Shown one piece after another: positions 1-7,009 of a stretch of DNA of 12,480 bases. Each line of letters opens with the position of its first letter. The first letter of the stretch is position 1. The position numbers and the translations under genes were made by a program. This stretch comes from an uncultured Bacilli bacterium (GTDB taxonomy: Bacteria; Bacillota_I; Bacilli_A; RF39; UBA660): positions 1 to 12,480 of the forward strand of contig CANQOD010000020.1 of assembly GCA_947625395.1 (NCBI GenBank). Direction: 5' to 3'. The notes under the pieces were generated by a model. It was not told where the DNA came from. It saw only the letters and a program-made list of their open reading frames with translations, and ran no database searches.

Positions 1-836
1 TTCAGATACTCCTCAATCTCCAACATCATATTTTGAAATTCTTCTGTGGATAACATCTGCTTCATGATAATAATCAGCGCAAATAAATCTGTCTTTCCAT
101 AGATATATTCATCATCAACTTGAGGAATTCCTAAAATTTTATGATAAATGGTATTATCAATGGCTTTTTGTGTTTTATTATCATACAAAATATCTTCATG
201 TGCACACAAGTTTCGATAATTTGCTAAAATAGGCAAATAAACAGATAATGTTTCAACATCCAAATGATAAATTGCACAAATATTTTTTTGGTCGTCTACT
301 TTTAGAATAGAAAATAATTCTCCAACAATCCCAAACGACAACACTTTGACCAAAATCCACAACGGGATATAGCCATAATTCGTAATATAATGCTGCGTAG
401 CTGTGTGTTGCGCACCATTCACCCGAATTTGCCTTTTCATTTTATGTAGCAAATCAGCAACTTGCTTTTGTTTTAACTTATCTTCCGTAAAGTTCTTCGC
501 CTTTAAATAATCTTTTTCACGATAACCATACTTCTTTGATAACTGGTAAGATAAGATAGACTTCATATTATTCTCAATCACAAGCAAGTTCTTAAAAATC
601 GTATTTCGAATACGCCTATCAAATAAAAACAAACTATAGAGTTCTTCAAAAGTTGTTCCCTCAATAAATTTTTTCTCATGTTCACTTTTGAAAAAAGGAT
701 AACGATAACCATTGATAAAGAAATAATTTTCTCTTAACAAGATTTCTTTCGCATAGTCTTCATTAGCGATTTTTAAGCCTTTATATTTTAATATTTCAAT
801 TTGTTCATCTAAGTTTTTAAAGTGCTTCTCTGTCAT
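1..836 (-). CDS. Abi-like HEPN-domain protein (Abi_2 / AbiD-AbiF type), 3' end beyond the window
   Basis: The frame opens with ATG at 836, after AGGTGA five bases upstream, and stays open for 278 codons to the window edge, so only the C-terminus is missing. The N-terminal part carries the Abi_2 pattern: LKYKGLKI near residue 17, then LLRENYFFINGYRYPF at 33-48. A helix follows with LFLFDRRIRNTIF (69-81) and IENNMKS (87-93). The segment PLWILVKVLSFG sits at 158-169. RNLCAH at 208-213 is an R-x4-H motif, the catalytic signature of HEPN ribonucleases. Known of the family: Abi_2 members are abortive-infection proteins of Gram-positive bacteria, and HEPN domains usually cleave RNA. Inference: this is an RNase toxin or phage-defence effector. 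It has its own promoter and lies just downstream of the spo0A terminator. No methylase, restriction gene or protein antitoxin is visible on the upstream side; the downstream side is not in the window. Confidence 0.85.
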   Translation of the reverse strand, partial: MTEKHFKNLDEQIEILKYKGLKIANEDYAKEILLRENYFFINGYRYPFFKSEHEKKFIEGTTFEELYSLFLFDRRIRNTIFKNLLVIENNMKSILSYQLSKKYGYREKDYLKAKNFTEDKLKQKQVADLLHKMKRQIRVNGAQHTATQHYITNYGYIPLWILVKVLSFGIVGELFSILKVDDQKNICAIYHLDVETLSVYLPILANYRNLCAHEDILYDNKTQKAIDNTIYHKILGIPQVDDEYIYGKTDLFALIIIMKQMLSTEEFQNMMLEIEEYL

Positions 837-847
837 CTTTATCACCT

Positions 848-866
848 ACTCTAGATTATAGCACAA
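848..866 (-). promoter_or_regulatory. Extended -10 promoter of the Abi-like gene
   Basis: On the minus strand, TATAAT lies at 860-855 and is preceded by TGC, giving TGCTATAAT, an extended -10. No good -35 is found 16-18 bp upstream; the best is ACCAAA. The predicted transcript start near 848 leaves a leader of only about a dozen bases, just enough for the AGGTGA ribosome binding site. Confidence 0.6.
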
Positions 867-896
867 AACCTTTTTAATTTGGTGAAGTTTTCATGA

Positions 897-928
897 AAAA
901 AGAAAAAGAAATACATCGTCTATATTTC
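897..928 (-). terminator. Rho-independent terminator of spo0A
   Basis: Directly after the spo0A stop, minus-strand GAAATATA (928-921) pairs with TGTATTTC (915-908) across a 5-base loop. The stem is 8 bp with one G-U pair. It is followed by a U-rich run (TTTTTCTTTTTT) at 907-896. It separates spo0A from the Abi-like gene. Confidence 0.75.
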
Positions 929-929
929 C

Positions 930-1706
930 TTATTCTTCAATCGGTAATTTATGATATTCAAGCCGAAGCTTGTCAGCTACTGTAACAATAAATTCTGAAT
1001 TGGTTGGCTTTGCTTTATCAATATCAACACTATGACCAAATATTTCTTCCATCAGTTTCCAATTACCACGATTCCAAGAAACTTCAATAGCATGACGAAT
1101 CGCTCTTTCAACCCGAGATACAGTTGTATCAAATTTTTTTGCAATATCCGGATATAATTCTTTGGTAATACCACCAACAATATTTGGATTTTCATAGATG
1201 ACACTAATTCCCTCTCGAATATATTGATATCCTTTAATATGAGAAGGCACACCTAATTCATGTAAGATTTTGGTAATTGATATTTGAAGACTATTATGAT
1301 ACAAATCAATGCTGCCACCTTCAATTTTACCATTTTTACTACATTCGATAATTCTCTTTTCCAAATCAGCAAGTTCAAATGGTTTTAATATAAAATAACC
1401 AATTCCGAAACTGGAAACTTTTTGAATCATCTCTTGGGCATTATAAGAAGTTAAAACAATGACTTTCTTTGAAATGCCTTTTTCTTTCATTTCTTCTAGT
1501 ACTGCGATACCATCTTTCTTTGGCATAATCAAATCTAACAGAATTAAATCATAATCTTGAGCATTGTTCACGATTTTGTCCATTCCCTCGATTCCATTGT
1601 GCGCAGTAAGTTTAATTTCAATATTTGCGTGACTACTAAAATATTCCTTAACCATGTCGATGAGTTCAACGTTATCATCGATCATTAAGACTTTTATTTT
1701 ATCCAT
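930..1706 (-). CDS. spo0A: Sporulation master regulator Spo0A
   Basis: Spo0A is the response regulator at the end of the sporulation phosphorelay. Once phosphorylated it binds 0A boxes and controls entry into sporulation. The receiver domain (about residues 1-120) has the acidic pair D10-D11, the phosphoacceptor D58 in LILLD, T86 and K108 in FILKPF. A short linker leads to the Spo0A C-terminal domain (about 140-258). This carries the family hallmarks GVPSHIKGYQYIREGIS, LYPDIAKKFDTT, SRVERAIRHAIEVSWNRGN (the recognition-helix region) and KAKPTNSEFI. Length is 258 aa from ATG at 1706. I prefer this start to the in-frame ATG at 1721 because the AAGGAGA ribosome binding site lies at 1717-1711, inside the longer version. 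The usual upstream neighbour spoIVB is absent; tpiA is there instead. All catalytic residues are intact, so it should be functional. Confidence 0.97.
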   Translation of the reverse strand: MDKIKVLMIDDNVELIDMVKEYFSSHANIEIKLTAHNGIEGMDKIVNNAQDYDLILLDLIMPKKDGIAVLEEMKEKGISKKVIVLTSYNAQEMIQKVSSFGIGYFILKPFELADLEKRIIECSKNGKIEGGSIDLYHNSLQISITKILHELGVPSHIKGYQYIREGISVIYENPNIVGGITKELYPDIAKKFDTTVSRVERAIRHAIEVSWNRGNWKLMEEIFGHSVDIDKAKPTNSEFIVTVADKLRLEYHKLPIEE

Positions 1707-1738
1707 TTTTTCTCCTTCCATATACTACACGCACCTAC

Positions 1739-1744
1739 ATTATA
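1739..1744 (-). promoter_or_regulatory. Putative -10 of spo0A
   Basis: Minus-strand TATAAT lies at 1744-1739, about 33 bp upstream of the spo0A start codon. The hexamer at the expected -35 position, TACCAT (1767-1762), is a poor match to TTGACA, so either an activator or another sigma factor may be needed. The start site is inferred, not seen. Confidence 0.45.
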
Positions 1745-1768
1745 TAACATGTTTTTTAAAAATGGTAG

Positions 1769-1816
1769 AGAAAAAAAAGACAACTTTTGTCGAGATGTGG
1801 CAAAAAGAAGCTTTTT
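1769..1816 (-). terminator. Terminator region of the pgk-tpiA unit, overlapping a 0A-box-like site
   Basis: Past the tpiA stop, the minus strand shows two small hairpins. The first is AAAAAG-CTT-CTTTTT (1816-1802). The second is GACAA-AAG-TTGTC (1791-1779), followed by a run of nine U. The second stem is only 5 bp, so termination may be partial. Plus-strand TTTGTCGAG at 1786-1794 differs at one base from the Spo0A-binding 0A box TTTGTCGAA and lies about 45 bp upstream of the spo0A -10. Confidence 0.5.
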
Positions 1817-1817
1817 C

Positions 1818-2501
1818 TTAATAGTCTTTGATTAATTGGATAACTTTGACCAAATCGGTACTCATTCCGCCAATTAAAAATCCATCTAAATGGGGAATTT
1901 CTTGAAAGCTTTCAATCGTTTCTAGTTGCACACTCCCTCCATATAAAACAAGGCAATTTGTTTGTTGTTTCAACCAGGTTACTATTGCTTCCAATTCTTG
2001 CTTTTGAATGCTTTTTCCCGTGCCAATCGCCCAAATAGGCTCATAAGCGATGACAATCTTTTTCCACAACTCTTGTGGAAAAAAAGAAAGCAAAGAAAGT
2101 TCTTTTGTTAATATCTCTTTTGTTCGGCCACTTTCGTGCTCTTCTTCGGTTTCACCAATACAGAAAATAGGCGTCATTCCTTGACGTAAGGCTTGCGTGA
2201 TTTTCTTTTGGAAAACATCGTTCGTTTCGTGAAAATAGTTTCTTCTCTCACTATGCCCAATAATACAATAAGAAACTCCTAGTGACTTTAAACTTTCAGC
2301 AGAAACTTCGCCCGTATAAGCACCCATTTCATATGCACTGATGTCTTGAGAAGCCAAAGGCAAGTTCTCATAAAGAGGAAGATAACAAGTAGATGGGGCG
2401 AAAACAACATGCGGATTCCTTGGAAGTTTTCGAATTTCTTGTGTATATTTTTCTTGTTCCTCTTTCGTTAAATGACTTTTTTGATTGAGAACATATAACA
2501 T
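1818..2501 (-). CDS. tpiA: Triosephosphate isomerase, short form
   Basis: TIM interconverts dihydroxyacetone phosphate and glyceraldehyde 3-phosphate in the cytosol. The catalytic set is intact: N6 and K8 (here N-Q-K instead of the usual N-W-K), H83 in IIGHSERR, and E154 in AYEPIWAIGTGK, which is also the flexible loop 6. The phosphate-binding turns YGGS (187-190) and LIGG (209-212) are present. At 227 aa it is about 20 residues shorter than the usual ~250. The loss is mostly near the helix before YGGS and in the first helix-strand unit. ATG shares one base with the stop of the upstream glycosyltransferase gene (TAATG), so translation is probably coupled; AAGGA lies a few bases upstream. It is the last gene of the pgk unit. 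Confidence 0.95.
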   Translation of the reverse strand: MLYVLNQKSHLTKEEQEKYTQEIRKLPRNPHVVFAPSTCYLPLYENLPLASQDISAYEMGAYTGEVSAESLKSLGVSYCIIGHSERRNYFHETNDVFQKKITQALRQGMTPIFCIGETEEEHESGRTKEILTKELSLLSFFPQELWKKIVIAYEPIWAIGTGKSIQKQELEAIVTWLKQQTNCLVLYGGSVQLETIESFQEIPHLDGFLIGGMSTDLVKVIQLIKDY

Positions 2502-3733
2502 TATTCATCCTTTCCTTTCTTAAAAATGTGCAGGATTGTCGTACTGAAATTTTTTCTTGCTTTGTATTCTTTGATTGTTCTTTGATAAACTTCTAACGCA
2601 CTTTCTGCGAAGTGTGCAAGGGAATAGTGTTCGGCTTGATTGCGGGCTTGAATGCCCATCTTTTCCAATTTTTTCCTATCTTTATACAACTCTAAAATCG
2701 CGTTTTCTAATCCCTCTTGGTCCACAAATAGTTTTCCATTCAAATCATCAATGACCACAGTTCGAAAAGCCTCATCATCAATCGCTAAAACTGGAACAGA
2801 ACTTGCCATCGCTTCAATCACTGTCAGTCCTTGCGTTTCTGTTGTAGAAGCCGTTACAAACAAGTCAGCAATATTATAATAATAAGGCATTTCCGGGAAA
2901 GCGACTTTTCCAACCAAAAAAACTTTGTTCTCCAACTTTTCCTCTTTGACCAGCTCTTCATAAGCTTGTTTGTCAGGTCCATCTCCTACTAAATAAAGCT
3001 TTGCATTTGGTGCCTTTTGACTGATTCTCTTCATCACTTGAATTAAAAAAGGAATATTTTTTTCTTCCGCTAGTCTTCCAACAAACAAGATTACAAAATC
3101 AGTCGCTTTAATTTTTAAGTTCTTCCGAATTGATGTTAACTTTTTCACATCAAGATTTTCCTGATGGAATCTTTCTACATCCATACCTGTAGGAATAACG
3201 TTAATGGGCTTGTCATAATGGTATTTTTCTTTAAACAGGCGATACGTTTTTTCAGTAGGCACAATCAATTCACGTGCTGTTTTGTCACAGTAAAACATCG
3301 TTAAATATTCGACAATTTTTTTACTTGATTTATCAAAATATCCCTTTGTAATATAATGTGTATAATCTTCATACATCGTGTGATAAGTGTGGACAAGCGG
3401 AATACTTTCTTGTTTGGCAAAAAGACGAGCAAAAATGCCGATTCCAAATTCGGTATGCGAATGAATAATATCTAGCTTCCAATCTTTCATCTGATTAATG
3501 ACTTTCAAAGGGTAAATTCGACTTAACCGATAATCATAAATACCAACAGGAACACCTGGAATTTTTAAAACATGTTCTTTTTCGTTATACTCATAACGCA
3601 ATGCATTTTGCCCTACTGTAACGACATAAACAATATGTCCTTTTTGTTCCAAAGCTCTCTTTAGCATCTCAACACTTGTAGATACCCCATTGATAAACGG
3701 TGGATAACTATCTGTAAATAAGCCAATTCTCAT
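2501..3733 (-). CDS. GT4-family glycosyltransferase, probable diacylglycerol/glycolipid glycosyltransferase
   Basis: This is a GT-B fold retaining glycosyltransferase. The N-terminal half opens with RIGLFTDSYPPFINGVSTS (2-20), whose glycine loop is typical of the acceptor domain, and has HSHTEFG (91-97). The C-terminal GT1/GT4 domain has VGRLAEEKNI (218-227), whose R220 and K225 should contact the nucleotide-sugar phosphates. It also has LVGDGPD (248-254) and the EX7E motif, E299 to E307 in TETQGLTVIEAMA. There is no signal peptide; a cytosolic, membrane-associated enzyme is likely. Family knowledge: close patterns occur in bacterial 1,2-diacylglycerol glucosyl/galactosyltransferases that make glycolipids and lipoteichoic-acid anchors, but sugar and acceptor cannot be read from sequence. 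The start overlaps the flippase-like gene by ATGA, with GGAGGG upstream, and its stop overlaps the tpiA start. Typical family length (410 aa). Confidence 0.88.
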   Translation of the reverse strand: MRIGLFTDSYPPFINGVSTSVEMLKRALEQKGHIVYVVTVGQNALRYEYNEKEHVLKIPGVPVGIYDYRLSRIYPLKVINQMKDWKLDIIHSHTEFGIGIFARLFAKQESIPLVHTYHTMYEDYTHYITKGYFDKSSKKIVEYLTMFYCDKTARELIVPTEKTYRLFKEKYHYDKPINVIPTGMDVERFHQENLDVKKLTSIRKNLKIKATDFVILFVGRLAEEKNIPFLIQVMKRISQKAPNAKLYLVGDGPDKQAYEELVKEEKLENKVFLVGKVAFPEMPYYYNIADLFVTASTTETQGLTVIEAMASSVPVLAIDDEAFRTVVIDDLNGKLFVDQEGLENAILELYKDRKKLEKMGIQARNQAEHYSLAHFAESALEVYQRTIKEYKARKNFSTTILHIFKKGKDE

Positions 3734-4737
3734 TTTTTCTTCCCTCCCTGATGGAAATTAAAGCAAATCGCCCCAACAATCATTCCTAAATAATACGTAA
3801 TAAAACGCCATATCAATAACACAACTGCCATTTGGCTACCGGTAATAAATGGTTGAAAGAATTGAGAAAAGCCATATTCAATTCCTCCTGAAGCACCAGG
3901 AATGGGAATAAAAGAGCCCATAATCAAAACATACGCCGAAGCTGTTAATGCTTCTAGTAAATGGATGGACGTAAAATCATGAAGACTATAAATAATAAAT
4001 AAAGGGATGGCATAAAAACAGAAAAGGGAGACAAAGTTTGCTAGTACGCCAACCACAAAGAGTGATTTTTGTTGTTTCAATTCACTCGTATACTGATGAA
4101 AATCATTCAGACGCTCTTCCCATTTTTCTTTCTGAATATCGTAATTCTTGACAATGTGCAGTTTGACTCCTATTTTTAAAATCGTTAAAACAATTGTTTT
4201 TGTAAACTTTTTAGAGGTGGCCACTAATGCGATAAATAAAGCAACACCAATATTAATCACAAAGCCAAGAAGAATCAGGCCTTGTAGAAACGCATTGTAT
4301 GTTAAAACGCCTGTCACTTGATTATAAATCACGGCCCAAAGGCCAAAGAGGACAAGTGCCACTTGATAAAAAATAAAGTTCTGCATAATAATATTGGTGG
4401 CGCGCATCGGACGAATACCATGTTCATGTAACATGTAAATTTCCATCGGTTGCCCACCGGTAGAAAAAGGTGTAATGCCATTGAAAAATTGTGTAATAAT
4501 ATTATGTTTCACAGCTTCTTTAAGAGAAACTTTTTTTCGATCTCCTATGGTTAGATAACTCACCCAGGACTTTAGAAAAATATAAATCACATACAAACAA
4601 ATCGCAATTAAAATAAATTTCAAATCGACCCTTAAAAGCGTATCGATGACTTGCGTAAATTGATCTTTTAATACAAAATAAAGAACAATCAGGGTAACCG
4701 CAAAAATAATAATTGTATTTCTTTTGATATTTTTCAT
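3730..4737 (-). CDS. Flippase-like integral membrane protein (LPG_synthase_TM / YbhN type)
   Basis: A 335-aa polytopic membrane protein with about seven to eight hydrophobic segments: roughly 8-24, 40-60, 118-138, 150-172, 226-250, 262-278 and 303-326. It carries the conserved family patches NGITPFSTGGQP (86-97) and PIPGASGGIEYGF (278-290). A charged cytosolic loop lies at about 198-224. The family is the transmembrane part of the lysylphosphatidylglycerol synthase MprF, without the catalytic C-terminal domain. Such stand-alone proteins often sit next to lipid-linked glycosyltransferases and are thought to help move or present lipids. Here it overlaps the GT4 gene by 4 nt, supporting a joint role in membrane glycolipid metabolism (inference). 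Its substrate is unknown. It starts 4 nt after the previous stop, with GAGGAA as ribosome binding site. Confidence 0.88.
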   Translation of the reverse strand: MKNIKRNTIIIFAVTLIVLYFVLKDQFTQVIDTLLRVDLKFILIAICLYVIYIFLKSWVSYLTIGDRKKVSLKEAVKHNIITQFFNGITPFSTGGQPMEIYMLHEHGIRPMRATNIIMQNFIFYQVALVLFGLWAVIYNQVTGVLTYNAFLQGLILLGFVINIGVALFIALVATSKKFTKTIVLTILKIGVKLHIVKNYDIQKEKWEERLNDFHQYTSELKQQKSLFVVGVLANFVSLFCFYAIPLFIIYSLHDFTSIHLLEALTASAYVLIMGSFIPIPGASGGIEYGFSQFFQPFITGSQMAVVLLIWRFITYYLGMIVGAICFNFHQGGKKK

Positions 4738-4741
4738 ATAA

Positions 4742-5176
4742 TCATTCCTCTTCTACTGTATCTTTTAATATTGAATAGATATATTGCCCTGTATCATCTG
4801 TCCCCAGTGATAAAATATCATACCCTAATGCTTCTAAGCGCGGGACGATTTCTTGATTCTCTACTTGTAAAAAGATATCTAATTCTGGTTCTCTTGCGAA
4901 CAGATAAGCAAGCGTTTCTTGAATCAATGTGAAAAGATGATTGCCTTTTTTATGAGGTGTTTTGGTAATTGCTAACACAGCTTGTTTTAAATCTTCTATC
5001 ACTTCTACTTGGCAATTTTCGATGATTTGATTTTCTTTTTCTAAAAAGAAATAATGTCTTTTTTGATACATCGACTCTTCTTCCGAAAGAGTGATATGGA
5101 TACCATTTTGCTTACAAAATGCAGCATACATGGAAATGTGCTTTTGATTTTTTGGATTGGCTTTAACGACTTTCAT
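4742..5176 (-). CDS. Small GNAT-like protein of unknown substrate
   Basis: A 144-aa soluble protein. I recognise no precise family. The C-terminal half resembles the GNAT acyltransferase fold: TPHKKGNHLFTLIQETLAYLF (73-93) is placed like the acetyl-CoA-binding loop and helix. DIFLQVENQEIVPRLEALGYDIL (100-122) matches the usual late strand, asparagine, helix and LGY pattern. The canonical Q/R-x-x-G-x-G/A loop is degenerate (K-K-G-N), so CoA binding is unproven. It begins inside the 3' end of pgk with a 14-bp overlap (ATGAAAGTCGTTAA carries both start and stop), so it is almost certainly co-translated with pgk. It is followed 4 nt later by the flippase-like gene. A role in protein or lipid modification is possible, but the sequence does not show it. 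Confidence 0.7.
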   Translation of the reverse strand: MKVVKANPKNQKHISMYAAFCKQNGIHITLSEEESMYQKRHYFFLEKENQIIENCQVEVIEDLKQAVLAITKTPHKKGNHLFTLIQETLAYLFAREPELDIFLQVENQEIVPRLEALGYDILSLGTDDTGQYIYSILKDTVEEE

Positions 5177-6353
5177 TTCTTTTAATTGCCTCTAATCCAA
5201 CTAATGTTTCCTCTTCTAAATACTTTAACGTAGCGCCTCCTCCTGTAGATAAATGATAGAGTGCATCCTCAACATGATTTTCCATGGCACAAGCCACTGT
5301 ATCGCCACCACCCACAACAGTTTGGATACAATCCTTTTTCTCTTTTAAATAAAGAAGAAGTTCTTTTGTCCCTTTTTGAAAAGAGGGAAATTCATACAGT
5401 CCAAGAGGACCATTCCAAAGAACCGTATGGGCCTCTTTTAATTGATTTTCAAAATTTTTGATTGTTTGTGGACCAATATCAAGCGCATAATCATCCAGTT
5501 CTAATTCAGTAATGTCTTTATAAACAGGGGTACATTCCTCATAGACTTTTGTGGTTCCAAGGTCCACAGGTAAAACAATTTTTTCAGGATATTGCTCTAA
5601 CATTTTTTGACAAAACGCGAATGATTCTTGTTCCGTTTTTGAAGCTCCTACAGCGTAACCCTCGGCATCTAAAAACGTCAGTGCCATTGCACCACCAATT
5701 AAAATTTTATCACATTTAGGAGCAAATTTTTCAATCACACCAATTTTATCTTGTACCTTAGCACCTCCTAAAATGACGATAAATGGTTTTTTAGGGCAAA
5801 AAACAGACGCTAAAGAGGAAATTTCTTTTTCAACTAAAAAGCCAATTCCAGCTGGTAGAAAAGAAGCAATTCCCACATTGGAAGCATGACTTCGATGAAG
5901 TGTACCAAAAGCATCATTAATAAAAATGTCCCCTAAACTTGCATAAAAGCGGGCTAGACTTTCCGCATTACCACTTTCTTTATTCCCCTCTAAATCATAA
6001 AATCTCGTGTTTTCAAGAAGACAAACTTCCCCGTCTTCTAAGGTAGAAACTTGTTTTTTTACTTCTTCAAAATCTGTTGTTTCAATAAAAAGCACTTTTT
6101 GCCCTAAGATTTCTTCTAGATGTCGAGCAATGGGTTTTAGTGTGTTTTTTTTCTTATCGCTTTCTTCTTTGACTTTGCCAAGATGAGAAAGTAAAACAAC
6201 TTTTGCTTGTTGAGATAAAGCATATTGAATTGTTTCTAATGCACCTTTTATCCGTGTATCATCCATAATCTTTCCCTCTTTTAAAGGTACATTAAAATCA
6301 CAGCGAATAACGACTCTTTTATTTTTTAAATCAAAATCTCGAATTGTTTTCAT
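5163..6353 (-). CDS. pgk: Phosphoglycerate kinase
   Basis: PGK transfers a phosphate from 1,3-bisphosphoglycerate to ADP, the first ATP-yielding step of glycolysis, in the cytosol. Seen in the sequence: the signature VVIRCDFNVPL (14-24), SHLGK (56-60), ENTRFY with R117, and INDAFGTLHRSH (145-156). Also LGGAKVQDKIGVI (195-207), WNGPLGLYE (313-321), GGGDTVA (348-354) and STGGGATLKYLE (369-380). At 396 aa it has normal bacterial length. I start at the ATG at 6353 rather than the in-frame ATG at 6374. GGAGG lies four to five bases before 6353, within the longer reading, and the longer one has no ribosome binding site and overlaps the -10. It is the first gene of the pgk-GNAT-flippase-GT4-tpiA unit and overlaps the next gene by 14 bp. 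Confidence 0.97.
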   Translation of the reverse strand: MKTIRDFDLKNKRVVIRCDFNVPLKEGKIMDDTRIKGALETIQYALSQQAKVVLLSHLGKVKEESDKKKNTLKPIARHLEEILGQKVLFIETTDFEEVKKQVSTLEDGEVCLLENTRFYDLEGNKESGNAESLARFYASLGDIFINDAFGTLHRSHASNVGIASFLPAGIGFLVEKEISSLASVFCPKKPFIVILGGAKVQDKIGVIEKFAPKCDKILIGGAMALTFLDAEGYAVGASKTEQESFAFCQKMLEQYPEKIVLPVDLGTTKVYEECTPVYKDITELELDDYALDIGPQTIKNFENQLKEAHTVLWNGPLGLYEFPSFQKGTKELLLYLKEKKDCIQTVVGGGDTVACAMENHVEDALYHLSTGGGATLKYLEEETLVGLEAIKRNESR

Positions 6354-6365
6354 AGGACCTCCATC

Positions 6366-6381
6366 TTTTTTCATTATAACA
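6366..6381 (-). promoter_or_regulatory. Extended -10 promoter of the pgk-tpiA unit
   Basis: Minus-strand TATAAT at 6378-6373 is preceded by TGT (TGTTATAAT, extended -10). The -35 position holds only a T-run, which belongs to the terminator of the upstream gene. Expected start near 6366, giving a leader of about a dozen bases containing GGAGG. Confidence 0.6.
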
Positions 6382-6393
6382 GTTTTTGAACAA

Positions 6394-6416
6394 GAAAAAA
6401 AGAGCTTTTCAAGCTC
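6394..6416 (-). terminator. Terminator of the J-domain gene
   Basis: Minus-strand GAGCTT (6416-6411) pairs perfectly with AAGCTC (6407-6402) around a 3-base loop and is followed by seven U. It is the downstream end of the J-domain gene and sits just upstream of the pgk -10. Confidence 0.85.
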
Positions 6417-6452
6417 GACCCCTTTCCGCTTTTCTTTCTCTTTTATCGATTC

Positions 6453-6983
6453 TTACCATTTTTTTATTTTCGCATCTATTTTAGAAAATTGTTTTTGCAT
6501 TCTTTTCTCGAATTCTCTGACTTGCTGTTCGGATTGTCTTTCCATTTCACTTGCCTGTTGATTGGCTTGTTTGGCTAAATTCTCTGCTCTTCTTACCATT
6601 TCTTTTACTTGCTCATCTGTTCTTCTTTCTCTTTCTTTCATTTTTTCTTCCGCTTGTTTCCAAATCCTATCTACATCATTAAAATAAGGTTGATACTCTT
6701 TCCAAAAAGACTGCATGAACTCCGTGTAACTTTTGTCTTGTTCAGCAAAGCTGAAAGAAGCTGATTGCGTTCCCTTTAACGTCGCATCATATTTTTGTCT
6801 TGTATCCTCATGACTTAGTACAGCATAAGCAATTGTGATTTTTTTCATCATTTCAATTTCCAAAGCGCTTTGATTGGGATGATTATCCGGATGATATTTT
6901 TTTGCTTCTTTATAATAAGCTTCCTTAATCTCTGATGGTGTTGCATCTTGACGGATACCTAATAATTGATAATAATTTTCCAT
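6453..6983 (-). CDS. Small J-domain protein with C-terminal coiled coil
   Basis: The first ~65 residues form a J domain: YYQLLGIRQDATPSEIKEAY, then KYHPDNHP with the HPD triad at 31-33, and AYAVLSHEDTRQKYD (52-66). J domains stimulate the ATPase of DnaK/Hsp70. The rest lacks the Gly/Phe region, zinc fingers and substrate-binding domains of DnaJ. After a short linker (70-100) comes a highly charged, heptad-like helix rich in E, K, R and Q (about 105-176), probably a coiled coil. So this is a class C J-protein (176 aa) that likely recruits DnaK to a particular partner; the partner is unknown. I prefer ATG at 6983, ten bases after GAGGAG; GTG at 6989 is four bases after it and cannot be excluded. 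It forms its own unit between gapA and pgk. Confidence 0.85.
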   Translation of the reverse strand: MENYYQLLGIRQDATPSEIKEAYYKEAKKYHPDNHPNQSALEIEMMKKITIAYAVLSHEDTRQKYDATLKGTQSASFSFAEQDKSYTEFMQSFWKEYQPYFNDVDRIWKQAEEKMKERERRTDEQVKEMVRRAENLAKQANQQASEMERQSEQQVREFEKRMQKQFSKIDAKIKKW

Positions 6984-7009
6984 GTACACATGACTCCTCT
7001 TAAAATTTT

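Noticed and set aside
3306..3316. 0A-box-like TTCGACAAT
   Set aside because: It lies within the coding sequence of the glycosyltransferase, far from any promoter; similar chance matches occur in gapA and the kinase gene.
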